Program-made: the position numbers and the translations under genes
Notes under the pieces: model-generated
Told to the model about the DNA's origin: nothing
The model's database searches: none
What the model saw: the letters and a program-made list of their open reading frames with translations, nothing else
Part shown: positions 7,766 to 15,022 of the stretch, piece after piece
How positions within the stretch are numbered: the first letter of the stretch is position 1
Layout of the letters: each line of letters opens with the position of its first letter
From: an uncultured Alistipes sp.
GTDB lineage: Bacteria > Bacteroidota > Bacteroidia > Bacteroidales > Rikenellaceae
NCBI GenBank assembly: GCA_900768045.1
Contig: CAAGBL010000091.1
Span: forward strand, 1 to 20,275
Length of the DNA: 20,275 bases
Direction: 5' to 3'

Positions 7766-8971
7766 TCTTAGCTTGTGCTGATGGAAGTGTGGCGTTACTA
7801 CATACTTAAAGAACAATAGAGCAAGGAATATTAGCACTGCACCAAGCATATAGCAATACAAGTAGCCATACTCCGAGATGTAGCCTCCGAGCAGCATACC
7901 ACCACCAATGCCCACGTCCCAGCCAGTAAGGTATGTGGCATTAGCCGTTGCACGGCGTGAGTTGGGAGCAAGGTTGATAAAGAGGGTGTTGTAAGCGGGA
8001 AACATAGTGCCATAGCCATAGCCAAAGAGGAATGCCGTGAGGAAGTATGTGGCATAGCCCGCAACGATGCTCCATGCCGAGACGGTGGAGAGTATCGCCT
8101 CGCCAAAGCCTCCGACAAGGGCGATGCAGATGCCCACGATGATTGTCTCGGTAACGAAGCCACGGTCGACACGCTTACCCGAATTTAGGCGTGAGGTTAT
8201 CAATCCCGCTGCCATGACCGTAAAGAAGAGGCCTGCATTGTGCGTAATGCCCGACTGAGCAGCATATAGCGCCATGTAGCTGGTGGTCATGCCATAAGGT
8301 ATGGCCAGCAGGAAGAAGGCGAAGCATGCACGTATGCCCTCCTTGAGGAAGAAGCGGTCGGCAGAGAGCTTAAACTCCGTCTTCTCAATCTTCTTGCGTG
8401 GTGCACGCACCAATGCTCCAAGCACAAGACCCACTATACCCGTAATGAGCGAGGTAAGGAACAAGAGCGTATAGTTGCCCGACGATATTACGAATAAGCC
8501 CACCATAGGGCCAAAGGCCATGGCGAGGTTATTTGTAACGCCGTAATATCCAAGGCCTTCGCCACGGCGTGACGAGGGCATAACATCGATAACGAGAGTA
8601 TTACCCGCCGTAGTAAGCATGCCAAACGAGAAGCCATGCAACACACGTAGCAGGATAAAGAGGGCAAGGGTCTGCGTGATGAAGAAGTAGCCGAGGAACG
8701 ATGCCACAAATATTGCATAGGATACAATATATACCCTCTTACGGGGCAGCGTATCAGCAATAAAGCCCGTCATCGGGCGTATCGAGAGCACCGCTATAAC
8801 ATAGCATGAGAGCACCACGCCCACAAGCGCAGGGCTAATGCCGAAGGTATCCTTAAGATACATCGGCAGCGTGGGCACAAGGATAAAGAAGGAGAACGAC
8901 ATCATGAATGCAGCAATGCAGACAAAGATGTAGTCGCGCGTAAAGAGTCTATCTTGAGCAATCTCAGCCAT
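7763..8971 (-). CDS. Major facilitator superfamily transporter, substrate unknown
   Basis: A 402-residue inner-membrane protein with about 12 hydrophobic helices. MFS motif A is visible in the loop after the second helix (GFIADTLPRKRVYI, Asp73 and Arg77-Lys78-Arg79). A central cytoplasmic loop (RAPRKKIEKTEFKLSADRF) splits the two six-helix halves. The sequence resembles proton-coupled efflux carriers of the AraJ/multidrug type, but the substrate cannot be told. The start follows the DUF2807 gene stop by 10 bases, so the two are probably co-transcribed from the promoter at 9660. Its TAA stop is part of repeat unit 3. Confidence 0.85.
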   Translation of the reverse strand: MAEIAQDRLFTRDYIFVCIAAFMMSFSFFILVPTLPMYLKDTFGISPALVGVVLSCYVIAVLSIRPMTGFIADTLPRKRVYIVSYAIFVASFLGYFFITQTLALFILLRVLHGFSFGMLTTAGNTLVIDVMPSSRRGEGLGYYGVTNNLAMAFGPMVGLFVISSGNYTLLFLTSLITGIVGLVLGALVRAPRKKIEKTEFKLSADRFFLKEGIRACFAFFLLAIPYGMTTSYMALYAAQSGITHNAGLFFTVMAAGLITSRLNSGKRVDRGFVTETIIVGICIALVGGFGEAILSTVSAWSIVAGYATYFLTAFLFGYGYGTMFPAYNTLFINLAPNSRRATANATYLTGWDVGIGGGMLLGGYISEYGYLYCYMLGAVLIFLALLFFKYVVTPHFHQHKLR

Positions 8972-8981
8972 AGTAAGTTAG

Positions 8982-9638
8982 TTAATCGTTATCGTGCTCA
9001 ACCGTTGCACCTGCCGACTTCGACACCTCGACATTTGTTGGGGTGCCCTTATAGCTTACCTCAGCTCCTGCCGATGCGTTAGCCACAAGCGACTCAGTAA
9101 CATACACCTCTACCTCTGCACCTGCCGAGGCAGAGATGGTAGCTTGCTTAACACGTAGCTCGTCGAGCGAGAGATCAGCACCCGCCGAGGCTGCCACGGT
9201 AAGAGTATCAGCCTCGCCCGAGATGTCGACCTCAGCACCTGCCGAGGCGGCTATGGTAAGCTCCGCACCGCTAAACGCCCTATCCGAGAACTCAGCGCCC
9301 GCCGAGATAGCGAGCGACGAGTAACTAAACTTGGGAATATATACTTCGAGTATATCTGTCGATATTGCACGTGGCGCATCGAGCTTGACATAGAGCGTCT
9401 GCTCCTCGACATAGACCTTGACGTGGTCAATAACGTCGCTATGTGTCACTATGCGCACCTCATTCTCAGCAAGCGCAGCATCAACAACAACCTCTATGTC
9501 GTAGCTAACAGCAATGGCCGATAAGTCGCCCGTGAGCATCACGCTACGGCTCTCAATAGGCCCATTGGCACGATAGACACCTATACACGAAGCCACAAGT
9601 AGCAAGGCAAGTAGAGAAATTAATCTAAGATGTTTCAT
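8982..9638 (-). CDS. DUF2807 (head GIN domain) lipoprotein
   Basis: A 218-residue predicted lipoprotein. It has a short signal peptide with lipobox LVASC (Cys18). The body is a repetitive beta-rich chain with SAGAE/SAGAD motifs recurring about every 20 residues (AISAGAEFS, AASAGAEVD, AASAGADLS, SASAGAEVE, NASAGAEVS, SKSAGATVE). This is the hallmark of the DUF2807 putative adhesin/head GIN domain, which forms a right-handed parallel beta-helix-like fold. The function of the family is not established; a cell-envelope or surface role is inferred. It is first in a two-gene operon with the MFS transporter and diverges from purC. Confidence 0.85.
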   Translation of the reverse strand: MKHLRLISLLALLLVASCIGVYRANGPIESRSVMLTGDLSAIAVSYDIEVVVDAALAENEVRIVTHSDVIDHVKVYVEEQTLYVKLDAPRAISTDILEVYIPKFSYSSLAISAGAEFSDRAFSGAELTIAASAGAEVDISGEADTLTVAASAGADLSLDELRVKQATISASAGAEVEVYVTESLVANASAGAEVSYKGTPTNVEVSKSAGATVEHDND

Positions 9639-9659
9639 ATTCGTAGGGATTTAATACTA

Positions 9660-9667
9660 CAAAATTA
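9660..9667 (-). promoter_or_regulatory. Promoter -7 box for the DUF2807-MFS pair
   Basis: On the minus strand the sequence reads TAATTTTG, 22 bases upstream of the DUF2807 start. It lies back to back with the purC box at 9680-9687, so the two promoters overlap in their upstream halves. Confidence 0.5.
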
Positions 9668-9679
9668 GGAAAAATTTAT

Positions 9680-9687
9680 TACTTTTG
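9680..9687 (+). promoter_or_regulatory. purC promoter -7 box
   Basis: TACTTTTG followed by TGC fits the Bacteroidetes TAnnTTTG element. It would give a leader of about 55 bases before the purC ATG. No TTTG was found at the expected distance upstream. Confidence 0.6.
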
Positions 9688-9749
9688 TGCATCAGGACGA
9701 AATTTTCTGTGATACACCGTAAGGAACAAATCTAAAACTAAGTAAATAT

Positions 9750-10694
9750 ATGAAGGCTATTGTTAAAAACAATTTCGAGTTTGAGGGCCAGAAGGGCCAC
9801 TACGTGGGCAAGGTGCGTGACGTATATAACATCAACGACGACTACCTCGTGATGGTTGTTTCCGACCGTATCTCAGCATTCGACGTGGTGTTGCCTAAGG
9901 GCGTACCTTTCAAGGGACAGGTGCTTAACCAGATTGCTGCTAAGTTCCTCGACGCAACAACCGACATCCTCCCTAACTGGAAGATTGGTGTGCCCGATCC
10001 AATGGTAACTGTTGGCCACCGCTGCGAGCCTTACAAGGTGGAGATGGTTATCCGTGGCTACCTCTCAGGTCATGCATGGAGAGAGTATAAGGCTGGCAAG
10101 CGCACCATCTGTGGCGTAGAGATGCCTGAGGGCATGGTCGAGAATCAGAAGTTCCCAGAGCCTATCATCACCCCAACAACCAAGGCTGACGAGGGCCACG
10201 ACGAGGATATCTCTAAGGAGGAGATTATCCGTCAGGGCCTCGTATCACGTGAGGAGTACGAGCAGTTGGAGGCATACACACGTGCAATATTTAAGCGTGG
10301 TAGCGAGATTGCTGATAAGATGGGCCTTATCTTGGTTGATACAAAGTATGAGTTTGGTAAGAAGAATGGTGTGATCTACCTTATGGACGAGATTCACACC
10401 CCTGACTCATCACGCTACTTCTACAAGGAGGGCTACGAGGAGCGCCTTGCACGTGGCGAGAAGCAGAAGCAGCTCTCTAAGGAGTTTGTTCGTGAGTGGT
10501 TGATGGAGAATGGCTTCCAGGGCCAGGAGGGCCAGCAGGTGCCTGAGATGACCGAGGAGGTTGTTGCCGGCATTACTGAGCGCTATATCGAGCTCTATGA
10601 GGCTGTCACTGGCGAGAAGTTCGTGCGTGCCGAGTCTGACGACGTCGAGGCCCGCATCGCCAAGAACGTATCTGAGTATCTCAAGACATTGTAA
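9750..10694 (+). CDS. purC: Phosphoribosylaminoimidazole-succinocarboxamide synthase
   Basis: SAICAR synthase, the ATP-dependent step of purine synthesis that joins CAIR to aspartate; cytoplasmic. The 314-residue length matches the longer form in Bacteroidetes and eukaryotes rather than the ~237-residue E. coli enzyme. Family blocks are GKVRDVYNI near the N-terminus, SDRISAFDVVLPKGVPFKG, EMVIRGYLSGHAWREY, ITPTTKADEGHDEDIS, LVDTKYEFG and DEIHTPDSSRYF. It is a single gene, divergent from the DUF2807 lipoprotein and convergent with the response-regulator gene, with which it shares a hairpin terminator. Confidence 0.97.
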   Translation: MKAIVKNNFEFEGQKGHYVGKVRDVYNINDDYLVMVVSDRISAFDVVLPKGVPFKGQVLNQIAAKFLDATTDILPNWKIGVPDPMVTVGHRCEPYKVEMVIRGYLSGHAWREYKAGKRTICGVEMPEGMVENQKFPEPIITPTTKADEGHDEDISKEEIIRQGLVSREEYEQLEAYTRAIFKRGSEIADKMGLILVDTKYEFGKKNGVIYLMDEIHTPDSSRYFYKEGYEERLARGEKQKQLSKEFVREWLMENGFQGQEGQQVPEMTEEVVAGITERYIELYEAVTGEKFVRAESDDVEARIAKNVSEYLKTL

Positions 10695-10710
10695 TAGAGT
10701 CGAGAACTGA

Positions 10711-10756
10711 ATATAAATTAGGCTGCTAGGATTATTCCTTGCAGCCTAATTTATAT
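10711..10756. terminator. Bidirectional hairpin terminator overlapping the response-regulator coding end
   Basis: A perfect 16-base stem: ATATAAATTAGGCTGC (10711-10726) pairs with GCAGCCTAATTTATAT (10741-10756) around a 14-base loop. It terminates purC on the plus strand. The right arm is coding sequence for the last residues of the response regulator (YKLGC), and its stop codon falls in the loop. Confidence 0.8.
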
Positions 10757-11415
10757 CCCACACCACGCTCCGATGATATGTGCGCCGAGCCTATGCGCTG
10801 AAGTTTGGCTCGTAGGTGCGACACAAAGACATTCATCGAGCGAAGATTATAATAGCTATCATCACCCCAAAGCTCAAGAAGTAACTGTTGATAGGTAACC
10901 ACCTTGCCCATATTTTCGAGCAGTATACGTAGTATTGCTGCCTCACGTGACGAGAGATGCTCTACTCTATCGCCTGAGCGAAGTTCGCCCGTAGCAGCAT
11001 CAAACGTCGCCCGCCCCACACGCAGTTCAGAAATGGACTGACGCACCTCAAGACGGCTAAGAAGCGATTCGACACGCACCATGAGCTCATTCATATCGAA
11101 CGGCTTACGCAGATAGTCGTGACCGCCTGAGCGAAAGCCCTCGACAACATCTTCAGCACTATCTAATGCCGACAAAAATATAAACTGCGTTTTGGTGCCC
11201 TTATCACGCATTCTACGCACCATCTCGAAGCCGTCGATGCGAGGCATCATAACATCGGCTATCACGAGATCCACGTCATGCTCACTAAATAGACTACACC
11301 CCTCCTCACCATCCTCAGCAACCAAGACCTCGTAGCCCTTGATAATTAGCACATCACGGAGTATGCGTCGCAACGTAGTATCGTCCTCGACAACAAGAAT
11401 TACCCTTTTAGCCAT
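10732..11415 (-). CDS. OmpR-family response regulator
   Basis: A 227-residue cytoplasmic transcription regulator. The N-terminal receiver carries the acidic pair (EDD, 10-12), phosphoacceptor Asp54 (VIADVMMPRIDG), Ser82 and Lys104 (YLRKPF). The C-terminal winged helix (about 125-224) contains LSSREAAILRILLENMGKVVT, NVFVSHLRAKL and RGVGYKL, the standard OmpR/PhoB DNA-binding fold. The start overlaps the end of the kinase gene by 8 bases, so the two are translationally coupled and form a cognate pair. A likely target is the divergent gene at 12802, preceded by phased TTTAACA repeats. It resembles RprY-like regulators of Bacteroidetes, but the name is not assigned. Confidence 0.93.
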   Translation of the reverse strand: MAKRVILVVEDDTTLRRILRDVLIIKGYEVLVAEDGEEGCSLFSEHDVDLVIADVMMPRIDGFEMVRRMRDKGTKTQFIFLSALDSAEDVVEGFRSGGHDYLRKPFDMNELMVRVESLLSRLEVRQSISELRVGRATFDAATGELRSGDRVEHLSSREAAILRILLENMGKVVTYQQLLLELWGDDSYYNLRSMNVFVSHLRAKLQRIGSAHISSERGVGYKLGCKE

Positions 11416-12622
11416 ACTTTGGGAGTTTTACTATTACCGTTGTTCCTCGCTGTGGCACAGACCTCAGCTCTATCACTCCACCATTGCGCTCCACTAATTT
11501 TTGCACATGATAAAGACCTATACCGTAGCCCTGACTTGTTTGACGATAGGCACTGCCCACACGATAAAACTTATCGAATACACGCTTCTGCTCATGACTC
11601 GCAATGCCTATACCCTCATCTTCAACACTAAGCGCCGTTTTATCGCCTAAGGTGGATGCCGTAATCAGTATCTTCGCCACACCTTCGCTATACTTTATGC
11701 TGTTGTCCACAAGATTAAGGAGAATAACACGTAGGCTTGCCCTATCCACCCACAAAGTTGTTCCCGTCGTAATATCCGAGCTAAAGTCAATCTCACGTGA
11801 GCTATGCTTGAGCCTTAACGAGGCAATAACATCATCTACAACGCTCTGTAACTCAACACTCTCGGGGCACATCTTGGCGGGCTCTTCATCGTCAAGCGAG
11901 CTACGCAAAATCGAATCGACCATAACGCCAAGACGCTCAAGCTCAGAGTGAGCCATGGCTAAATAGTCATCTCTAAGAGCCTCGCTGTGCGCAATCTCGG
12001 GCGTTGAACGAAGTGTATCAACAGCTGCACGTGCTGCCGCAATGGGCGTGCGCAGCTCATGGGTGATATTATGCGTAAGGTCACGACGAATGCGTTCCAA
12101 TGTCTTAGCACGAAAGAGTGTTCTAAGCAGATATATAAAGGTAAATATCAGCAGCAGCGTAGCAAGAGTTGAGATAAGAATCATACCTCGCATGCTCGCC
12201 AAAATCTTCGTATGGGGATCTTCAACCGTGAGGCGAAGCGTCACGGGCGACACTGAGCTATCGAAGCTTAGCGTACGTAGCGTCACAATATCATCGTCGC
12301 CAAGACGTGACACCACCACATGCTCGCCACCAAGAGGCATCAACAACTCCACGCTGTAGCGAGTCTGAATTGCGGATGTGCGCAGTTGCTCGCCAACAAT
12401 GGCATAGAGAGCCTCCAATGGTCCTAAATTAATATTCGTAGTGCCATCAGAGTTATCCGCATATCGCCACGCTGCCTCAGCAAATAGGCTCTCAATCTGT
12501 CGATTATAACTATTTCTCATCTCGCGATACGAGCGCACGCTCCACACCACCTCGACCATAGTGAGCAGCGCCATGGATAGAATAGCAAGAATAAAGAGAG
12601 ATATAAATCGGCCACGTTTCAT
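11408..12622 (-). CDS. Sensor histidine kinase, partner of the adjacent response regulator
   Basis: A 404-residue inner-membrane sensor kinase. The frame is open to 12679, but the ATG at 12622 is preferred because it gives MKRGRFISLFILAILSMALL, a basic start running straight into membrane helix 1 (about 7-27). A ~115-residue periplasmic sensing region follows, then helix 2 (about 147-167). The DHp domain has phosphoacceptor His188 (NITHELRTPIA). The ATPase domain shows the N-box NLVDNSIKYS, G1 DEGIGI, F-box FDKFYR and G2 GYGIGLYHV. It lacks a recognisable HAMP or PAS domain. The signal is unknown. The stop overlaps the regulator start. Confidence 0.93.
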   Translation of the reverse strand: MKRGRFISLFILAILSMALLTMVEVVWSVRSYREMRNSYNRQIESLFAEAAWRYADNSDGTTNINLGPLEALYAIVGEQLRTSAIQTRYSVELLMPLGGEHVVVSRLGDDDIVTLRTLSFDSSVSPVTLRLTVEDPHTKILASMRGMILISTLATLLLIFTFIYLLRTLFRAKTLERIRRDLTHNITHELRTPIAAARAAVDTLRSTPEIAHSEALRDDYLAMAHSELERLGVMVDSILRSSLDDEEPAKMCPESVELQSVVDDVIASLRLKHSSREIDFSSDITTGTTLWVDRASLRVILLNLVDNSIKYSEGVAKILITASTLGDKTALSVEDEGIGIASHEQKRVFDKFYRVGSAYRQTSQGYGIGLYHVQKLVERNGGVIELRSVPQRGTTVIVKLPKYG

Positions 12623-12671
12623 ACCACAAAAATATGAAAAAAGATGCAACGGTACACTCCCGAACAAGAGA

Positions 12672-12710
12672 TTTAACACTATTTAACAAATGGCTTAACA
12701 CTCTTTAACA
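12672..12710 (+). promoter_or_regulatory. Phased TTTAACA direct repeats, candidate operator
   Basis: Four copies occur: TTTAACA at 12672 and 12682, CTTAACA at 12694, and TTTAACA at 12704. The start-to-start spacings are 10, 12 and 10, so two 17-base blocks repeat 22 bases apart. They end 7 bases before the TTTG of the promoter at 12718. This layout is what OmpR-family activators use, and such a regulator is encoded next door. Binding itself is inferred. Confidence 0.6.
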
Positions 12711-12717
12711 TAAAATA

Positions 12718-12750
12718 TTTGGAGATTGCTCCCTCGTCGTACTACCTTTG
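12718..12750 (+). promoter_or_regulatory. Promoter of the TonB_C-like gene
   Basis: TTTG (12718-12721), 21 bases, then TACCTTTG (12743-12750) and CA. This is one of the best matches in the window to the Bacteroidetes consensus and gives a leader of about 45 bases before the start at 12802. Confidence 0.75.
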
Positions 12751-12801
12751 CACTAACAAAAAATGCAGCTGCCCTAAGTTTAACCTAAAAACCAATGAAC
12801 T

Positions 12802-13437
12802 ATGAAACGAATATTTATAATTGGCGCTTTTACCCTTGCAGCACTTACAGCCTATGCACAGCAAAATGCCCCAGCCAAAGTTTTGAACGAGTGCGTCGTT
12901 GTATCATTTAGCGACCACACACAGCAAAAAGATCCTCTCTATATCATTAACGAGTGCGCAGTCTCTGCCGAGGAGGTACGTGAGCTCACAAACCAAGGTC
13001 ATATCGATGTTATCACCGTGGTGCGCGAAGCTGATCAGATTAAGCTATACGAGCAGTATGGCGACACATCGAATGGTGTTGTACTAATCACCCTCAAAGA
13101 TGATCTTGTGTGGATTGCCCCCGAGGAGCCTGGCGAGTTTATGGGTGGTAACATCGTAACATTCCAGCAGTGGGTAATGGAGAACATTCGCTACCCCGAA
13201 GAGATGAAAAATCTAAAAGTAGACAAGGTTAAGGTTGTAGTGAAATTCATCATTGGCAAGCACGGATATATCCAGCCATCGAGCATTGTATTCTTAGATG
13301 GTGGCAACGGCAACAAGGCATTTACCGACGAGGTACGCCGAGTATTGCTATCGTCACCACGCTGGGTGCCCGCCAAGCAGAAGGGCGAGGCTGTTGCTGT
13401 AAGCTACGTGTTTCCCGTAATCTTCATCACAAAGTAA
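12802..13437 (+). CDS. Secreted protein with TonB C-terminal-like domain
   Basis: A 211-residue exported protein with signal peptide MKRIFIIGAFTLAALTAYAQ. The middle part ends in a TonB-receptor plug-like motif (YGDTSNGVVLITLK, about 86-99). The C-terminal half (about 115-211) resembles a TonB_C domain: FQQWVMENIRYPEEMKN, VKFIIGKHGYIQPSSI, FTDEVRRVLLSSPRWVPAKQKGEAVAVSYVFPVIF. It has no membrane anchor or proline-rich spacer, so it is not a normal TonB. Bacteroidetes often carry such domains in periplasmic proteins of unclear role. It has its own promoter with a likely operator for the divergent two-component system. An upstream ATG at 12795 is out of frame. Confidence 0.75.
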   Translation: MKRIFIIGAFTLAALTAYAQQNAPAKVLNECVVVSFSDHTQQKDPLYIINECAVSAEEVRELTNQGHIDVITVVREADQIKLYEQYGDTSNGVVLITLKDDLVWIAPEEPGEFMGGNIVTFQQWVMENIRYPEEMKNLKVDKVKVVVKFIIGKHGYIQPSSIVFLDGGNGNKAFTDEVRRVLLSSPRWVPAKQKGEAVAVSYVFPVIFITK

Positions 13438-13454
13438 ATAGGGTGTATAAAGAG

Positions 13455-13493
13455 AATTAGGGCTGTTCACGCAATGTGACAGCCCTAATTTTA
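13455..13493 (+). terminator. Rho-independent terminator of the TonB_C-like gene
   Basis: AATTAGGGCTGT (13455-13466) pairs exactly with ACAGCCCTAATT (13479-13490), followed by a short T-rich run. It lies 17 bases after the stop codon. Confidence 0.75.
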
Positions 13494-13514
13494 TAATTAA
13501 TATATCACGAGAAA

Positions 13515-13644
13515 TAATTTCTTGTTAGAATGGGTTAGATTTGGTACCAAGTAGAAATTGACACGCAAGGGGGTATACTTAGCGTATATCCCCTTTCGGG
13601 GCAATGAGCTTGGGGCGAAGATTGGTGCTTATCACGAGAAATAA
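13515..13644 (-). repeat. Palindromic repeat unit 4
   Basis: 130 bases, nearly the same as unit 3 at 7635 (6 kb away): left end TAATTTCTTGTTAGAA, the same core hairpin AAGGGGGTATAC/GTATATCCCCTT (13567-13595), and right end TTATCACGAGAAATAA. Differences are concentrated outside the core stem. Confidence 0.85.
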
Positions 13645-13772
13645 ATTTGTTGTTAGAAGGTGGTAGATACAACGCTCGGCAAATTTCGAGGCGATGGGCT
13701 GTACATGAGGTACTGCCCATTGACGAGATAATTTGTTAGCGGCAGTAGATGATGACTTATCACGGGAAATAA
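13642..13772 (-). repeat. Palindromic repeat unit 5
   Basis: Left end AAATTTGTTGTTAGAAGG, right end TTATCACGGGAAATAA (13757-13772). The core hairpin is GATGGGC-GTAC / GTAC-GCCCATT (13693-13721). The ends are conserved with its neighbours but the core stem sequence is not. Confidence 0.75.
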
Positions 13773-13900
13773 ATTTCTTGTCAGAAGGGTTGCAGATGTG
13801 GCCTTGATATGAAAAAGCCACCGATGGGTAGTACTTGACGTACGTCCCATTGGTGGCTTTGATTGAAAGGTCGCAGATGCGCCCTTATCACAACAAATTA
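13770..13900 (-). repeat. Palindromic repeat unit 6
   Basis: Left end AAATTTCTTGTCAGAAGG, right end TTATCACAACAAATTA (13885-13900). The core is a strong stem, AAAGCCACCgATGGG-GTAC / GTAC-TCCCATtGGTGGCTTT (13814-13860). Its last three bases are the obgE stop codon. Confidence 0.85.
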
Positions 13901-14914
13901 CTCTTGGAGAGCCTGCCAGAGCATATCCTTAAGCTGCGTAATATTCATATTCGCAACTGACGAAATAAATATCGACTTAACGCCCTCGGGAAGATGCGCC
14001 TTCATCTGTTCAATAAGCTCGTCGTCGAGCATATCACACTTTGTGATAGCCAAAAGGCGCTGCTTATCAAGGAGTTCAGGATTATACTGAGTAAGCTCGC
14101 CGAGCAAAATATCGTAGTCCTTAGCGATGTCGTCGCTGTCGGCAGGCACCATGAACAAAAGCACCGAGTTACGCTCGATGTGGCGCAAGAAGCGAGTACC
14201 AAGGCCACGTCCCTCGTGCGCACCTTCGATGATACCTGGGATATCGGCCATTACGAACGAGTGATCGTCACGCACCGACACGATGCCGAGGTTAGGCTCA
14301 AGCGTGGTAAAGGCGTAGTTCGCAATCTTTGGCTTCGCAGCAGATACAACAGAGAGCAACGTAGACTTACCTGCATTAGGGAAGCCCACAAGACCTACGT
14401 CGGCCAACACCTTAAGCTCGAGGATAAAGGCACCCTCCTTACCCTCCTCGCCTGGCTGAGCATAGCGTGGTGTCTGGTTTGTTGCTGTGCGGAAGTGCCA
14501 GTTGCCAAGACCGCCACGGCCACCCTTCAACAACACGAGCTGCTCGCCGTGCTCAGTAACCTCGCCTACTGTCTCGGTATATGTCTCGCCAGTCTCCTCA
14601 TCAGTAATTACCTGCTTAGCAACAGTTCCGAGGGGTACAGGAATGATGATATCCTTAGCGTCGGCACCTGTTGAGCGTGCGCCATGACCATTCTCGCCAT
14701 CTTCAGCAAACTGGTGACGCTTATATTTTAGGTGTATGAGTGTCCAATATTGGCTGTCGCCCTGAAGAATGATGCTACCGCCCTTGCCACCGTCACCACC
14801 ATCGGGACCTCCAAAGGCTACAAACTTCTCACGACGGAAGTGACACGAGCCAGCGCCACCATGTCCTGAGCGAGCAAAAATCTTCACATAATCGACAAAA
14901 TTCGAACCTGCCAT
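13898..14914 (-). CDS. obgE: GTPase Obg (ribosome assembly / stress)
   Basis: A 338-residue essential-type GTPase that associates with the large ribosomal subunit. The N-terminal Obg fold (1 to about 160) shows its glycine-rich loops (GHGGAGSCHFRREKF, GGPDGGDGGKGG, GGRGGLGN). The G domain has G1 GFPNAGKST (177-185), G3 DIPG (224-227), G4 TKCD (291-294) and G5 SSV (318-320). There is no C-terminal extension, as is common outside Proteobacteria. A CAAAGATA box (TATCTTTG on the minus strand, 14949-14956) 35 bases upstream is a likely promoter. The stop codon lies in the end of repeat unit 6. Confidence 0.97.
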   Translation of the reverse strand: MAGSNFVDYVKIFARSGHGGAGSCHFRREKFVAFGGPDGGDGGKGGSIILQGDSQYWTLIHLKYKRHQFAEDGENGHGARSTGADAKDIIIPVPLGTVAKQVITDEETGETYTETVGEVTEHGEQLVLLKGGRGGLGNWHFRTATNQTPRYAQPGEEGKEGAFILELKVLADVGLVGFPNAGKSTLLSVVSAAKPKIANYAFTTLEPNLGIVSVRDDHSFVMADIPGIIEGAHEGRGLGTRFLRHIERNSVLLFMVPADSDDIAKDYDILLGELTQYNPELLDKQRLLAITKCDMLDDELIEQMKAHLPEGVKSIFISSVANMNITQLKDMLWQALQE

Positions 14915-14948
14915 ATTTCAAATAGTTAGTTGATGTTTCTCTTTGGCG

Positions 14949-14956
14949 CAAAGATA
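14949..14956 (-). promoter_or_regulatory. obgE promoter -7 box
   Basis: The minus strand reads TATCTTTG, 35 bases upstream of obgE. It lies immediately downstream of the hpf terminator, so obgE probably has its own transcript. Confidence 0.6.
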
Positions 14957-14957
14957 C

Positions 14958-14991
14958 AAAAAAAAAGGCGGTCACCAATAGTGATGACCGC
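14958..14991 (-). terminator. Rho-independent terminator of hpf
   Basis: On the minus strand a GCGGTCA/TGACCGC stem (14985-14991 with 14968-14974) is followed by C and a run of nine T (14958-14966). It lies about 30 bases after the hpf stop. Confidence 0.8.
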
Positions 14992-15022
14992 AAATTTAGG
15001 TTAATAGCCTCTATGTTACGAT

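Larger units (their letters stand above)
13502..13900 (-). repeat. Tandem array of palindromic repeat units 4-6
   Basis: The right-end motif (TATCACRRGAAAT or close) occurs at 13503, 13630, 13758 and 13886, giving periods of 127, 128 and 128 bases. Three full units lie between, preceded by an isolated right end. Adjacent ends overlap, so each junction is itself nearly palindromic (for example GAGAAATAATTTCTTG). This array fills the space between the TonB_C-like gene's terminator and the obgE stop codon. No gene is evident; the short minus-strand frames here are repeat by-products. Confidence 0.85.

Noticed and set aside
7597..7809. 70-residue plus-strand frame between the barrel gene and the MFS gene
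   Set aside because: It runs across repeat units 2 and 3 and into the MFS 3' end; the same repeat at 13515 does not preserve the frame.
12623..12679. Upstream start for the histidine kinase at 12679
   Set aside because: The extension adds a second hydrophobic stretch atypical for the family; MKRGRF at 12622 gives a standard N-terminus directly before the first membrane helix.
13535..13850. Three overlapping 61-80 residue minus-strand frames
   Set aside because: They are translations of the tandem repeat array, and their overlap in different frames argues against coding.
13502..13900. Resemblance of the repeat units to integron attC sites (GTTAGAT, variable central hairpin, placement after stop codons)
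   Set aside because: The outer ends run GTT...AAC rather than RYYYAAC...GTTRRRY, units stand in tandem without cassettes, flanking genes are housekeeping, and the only tyrosine recombinase here is a XerC without integron-integrase features.
13502..13900. CRISPR array
   Set aside because: The period is ~128 bases with long palindromic units, far from the short repeat/spacer layout, and no cas genes are present.
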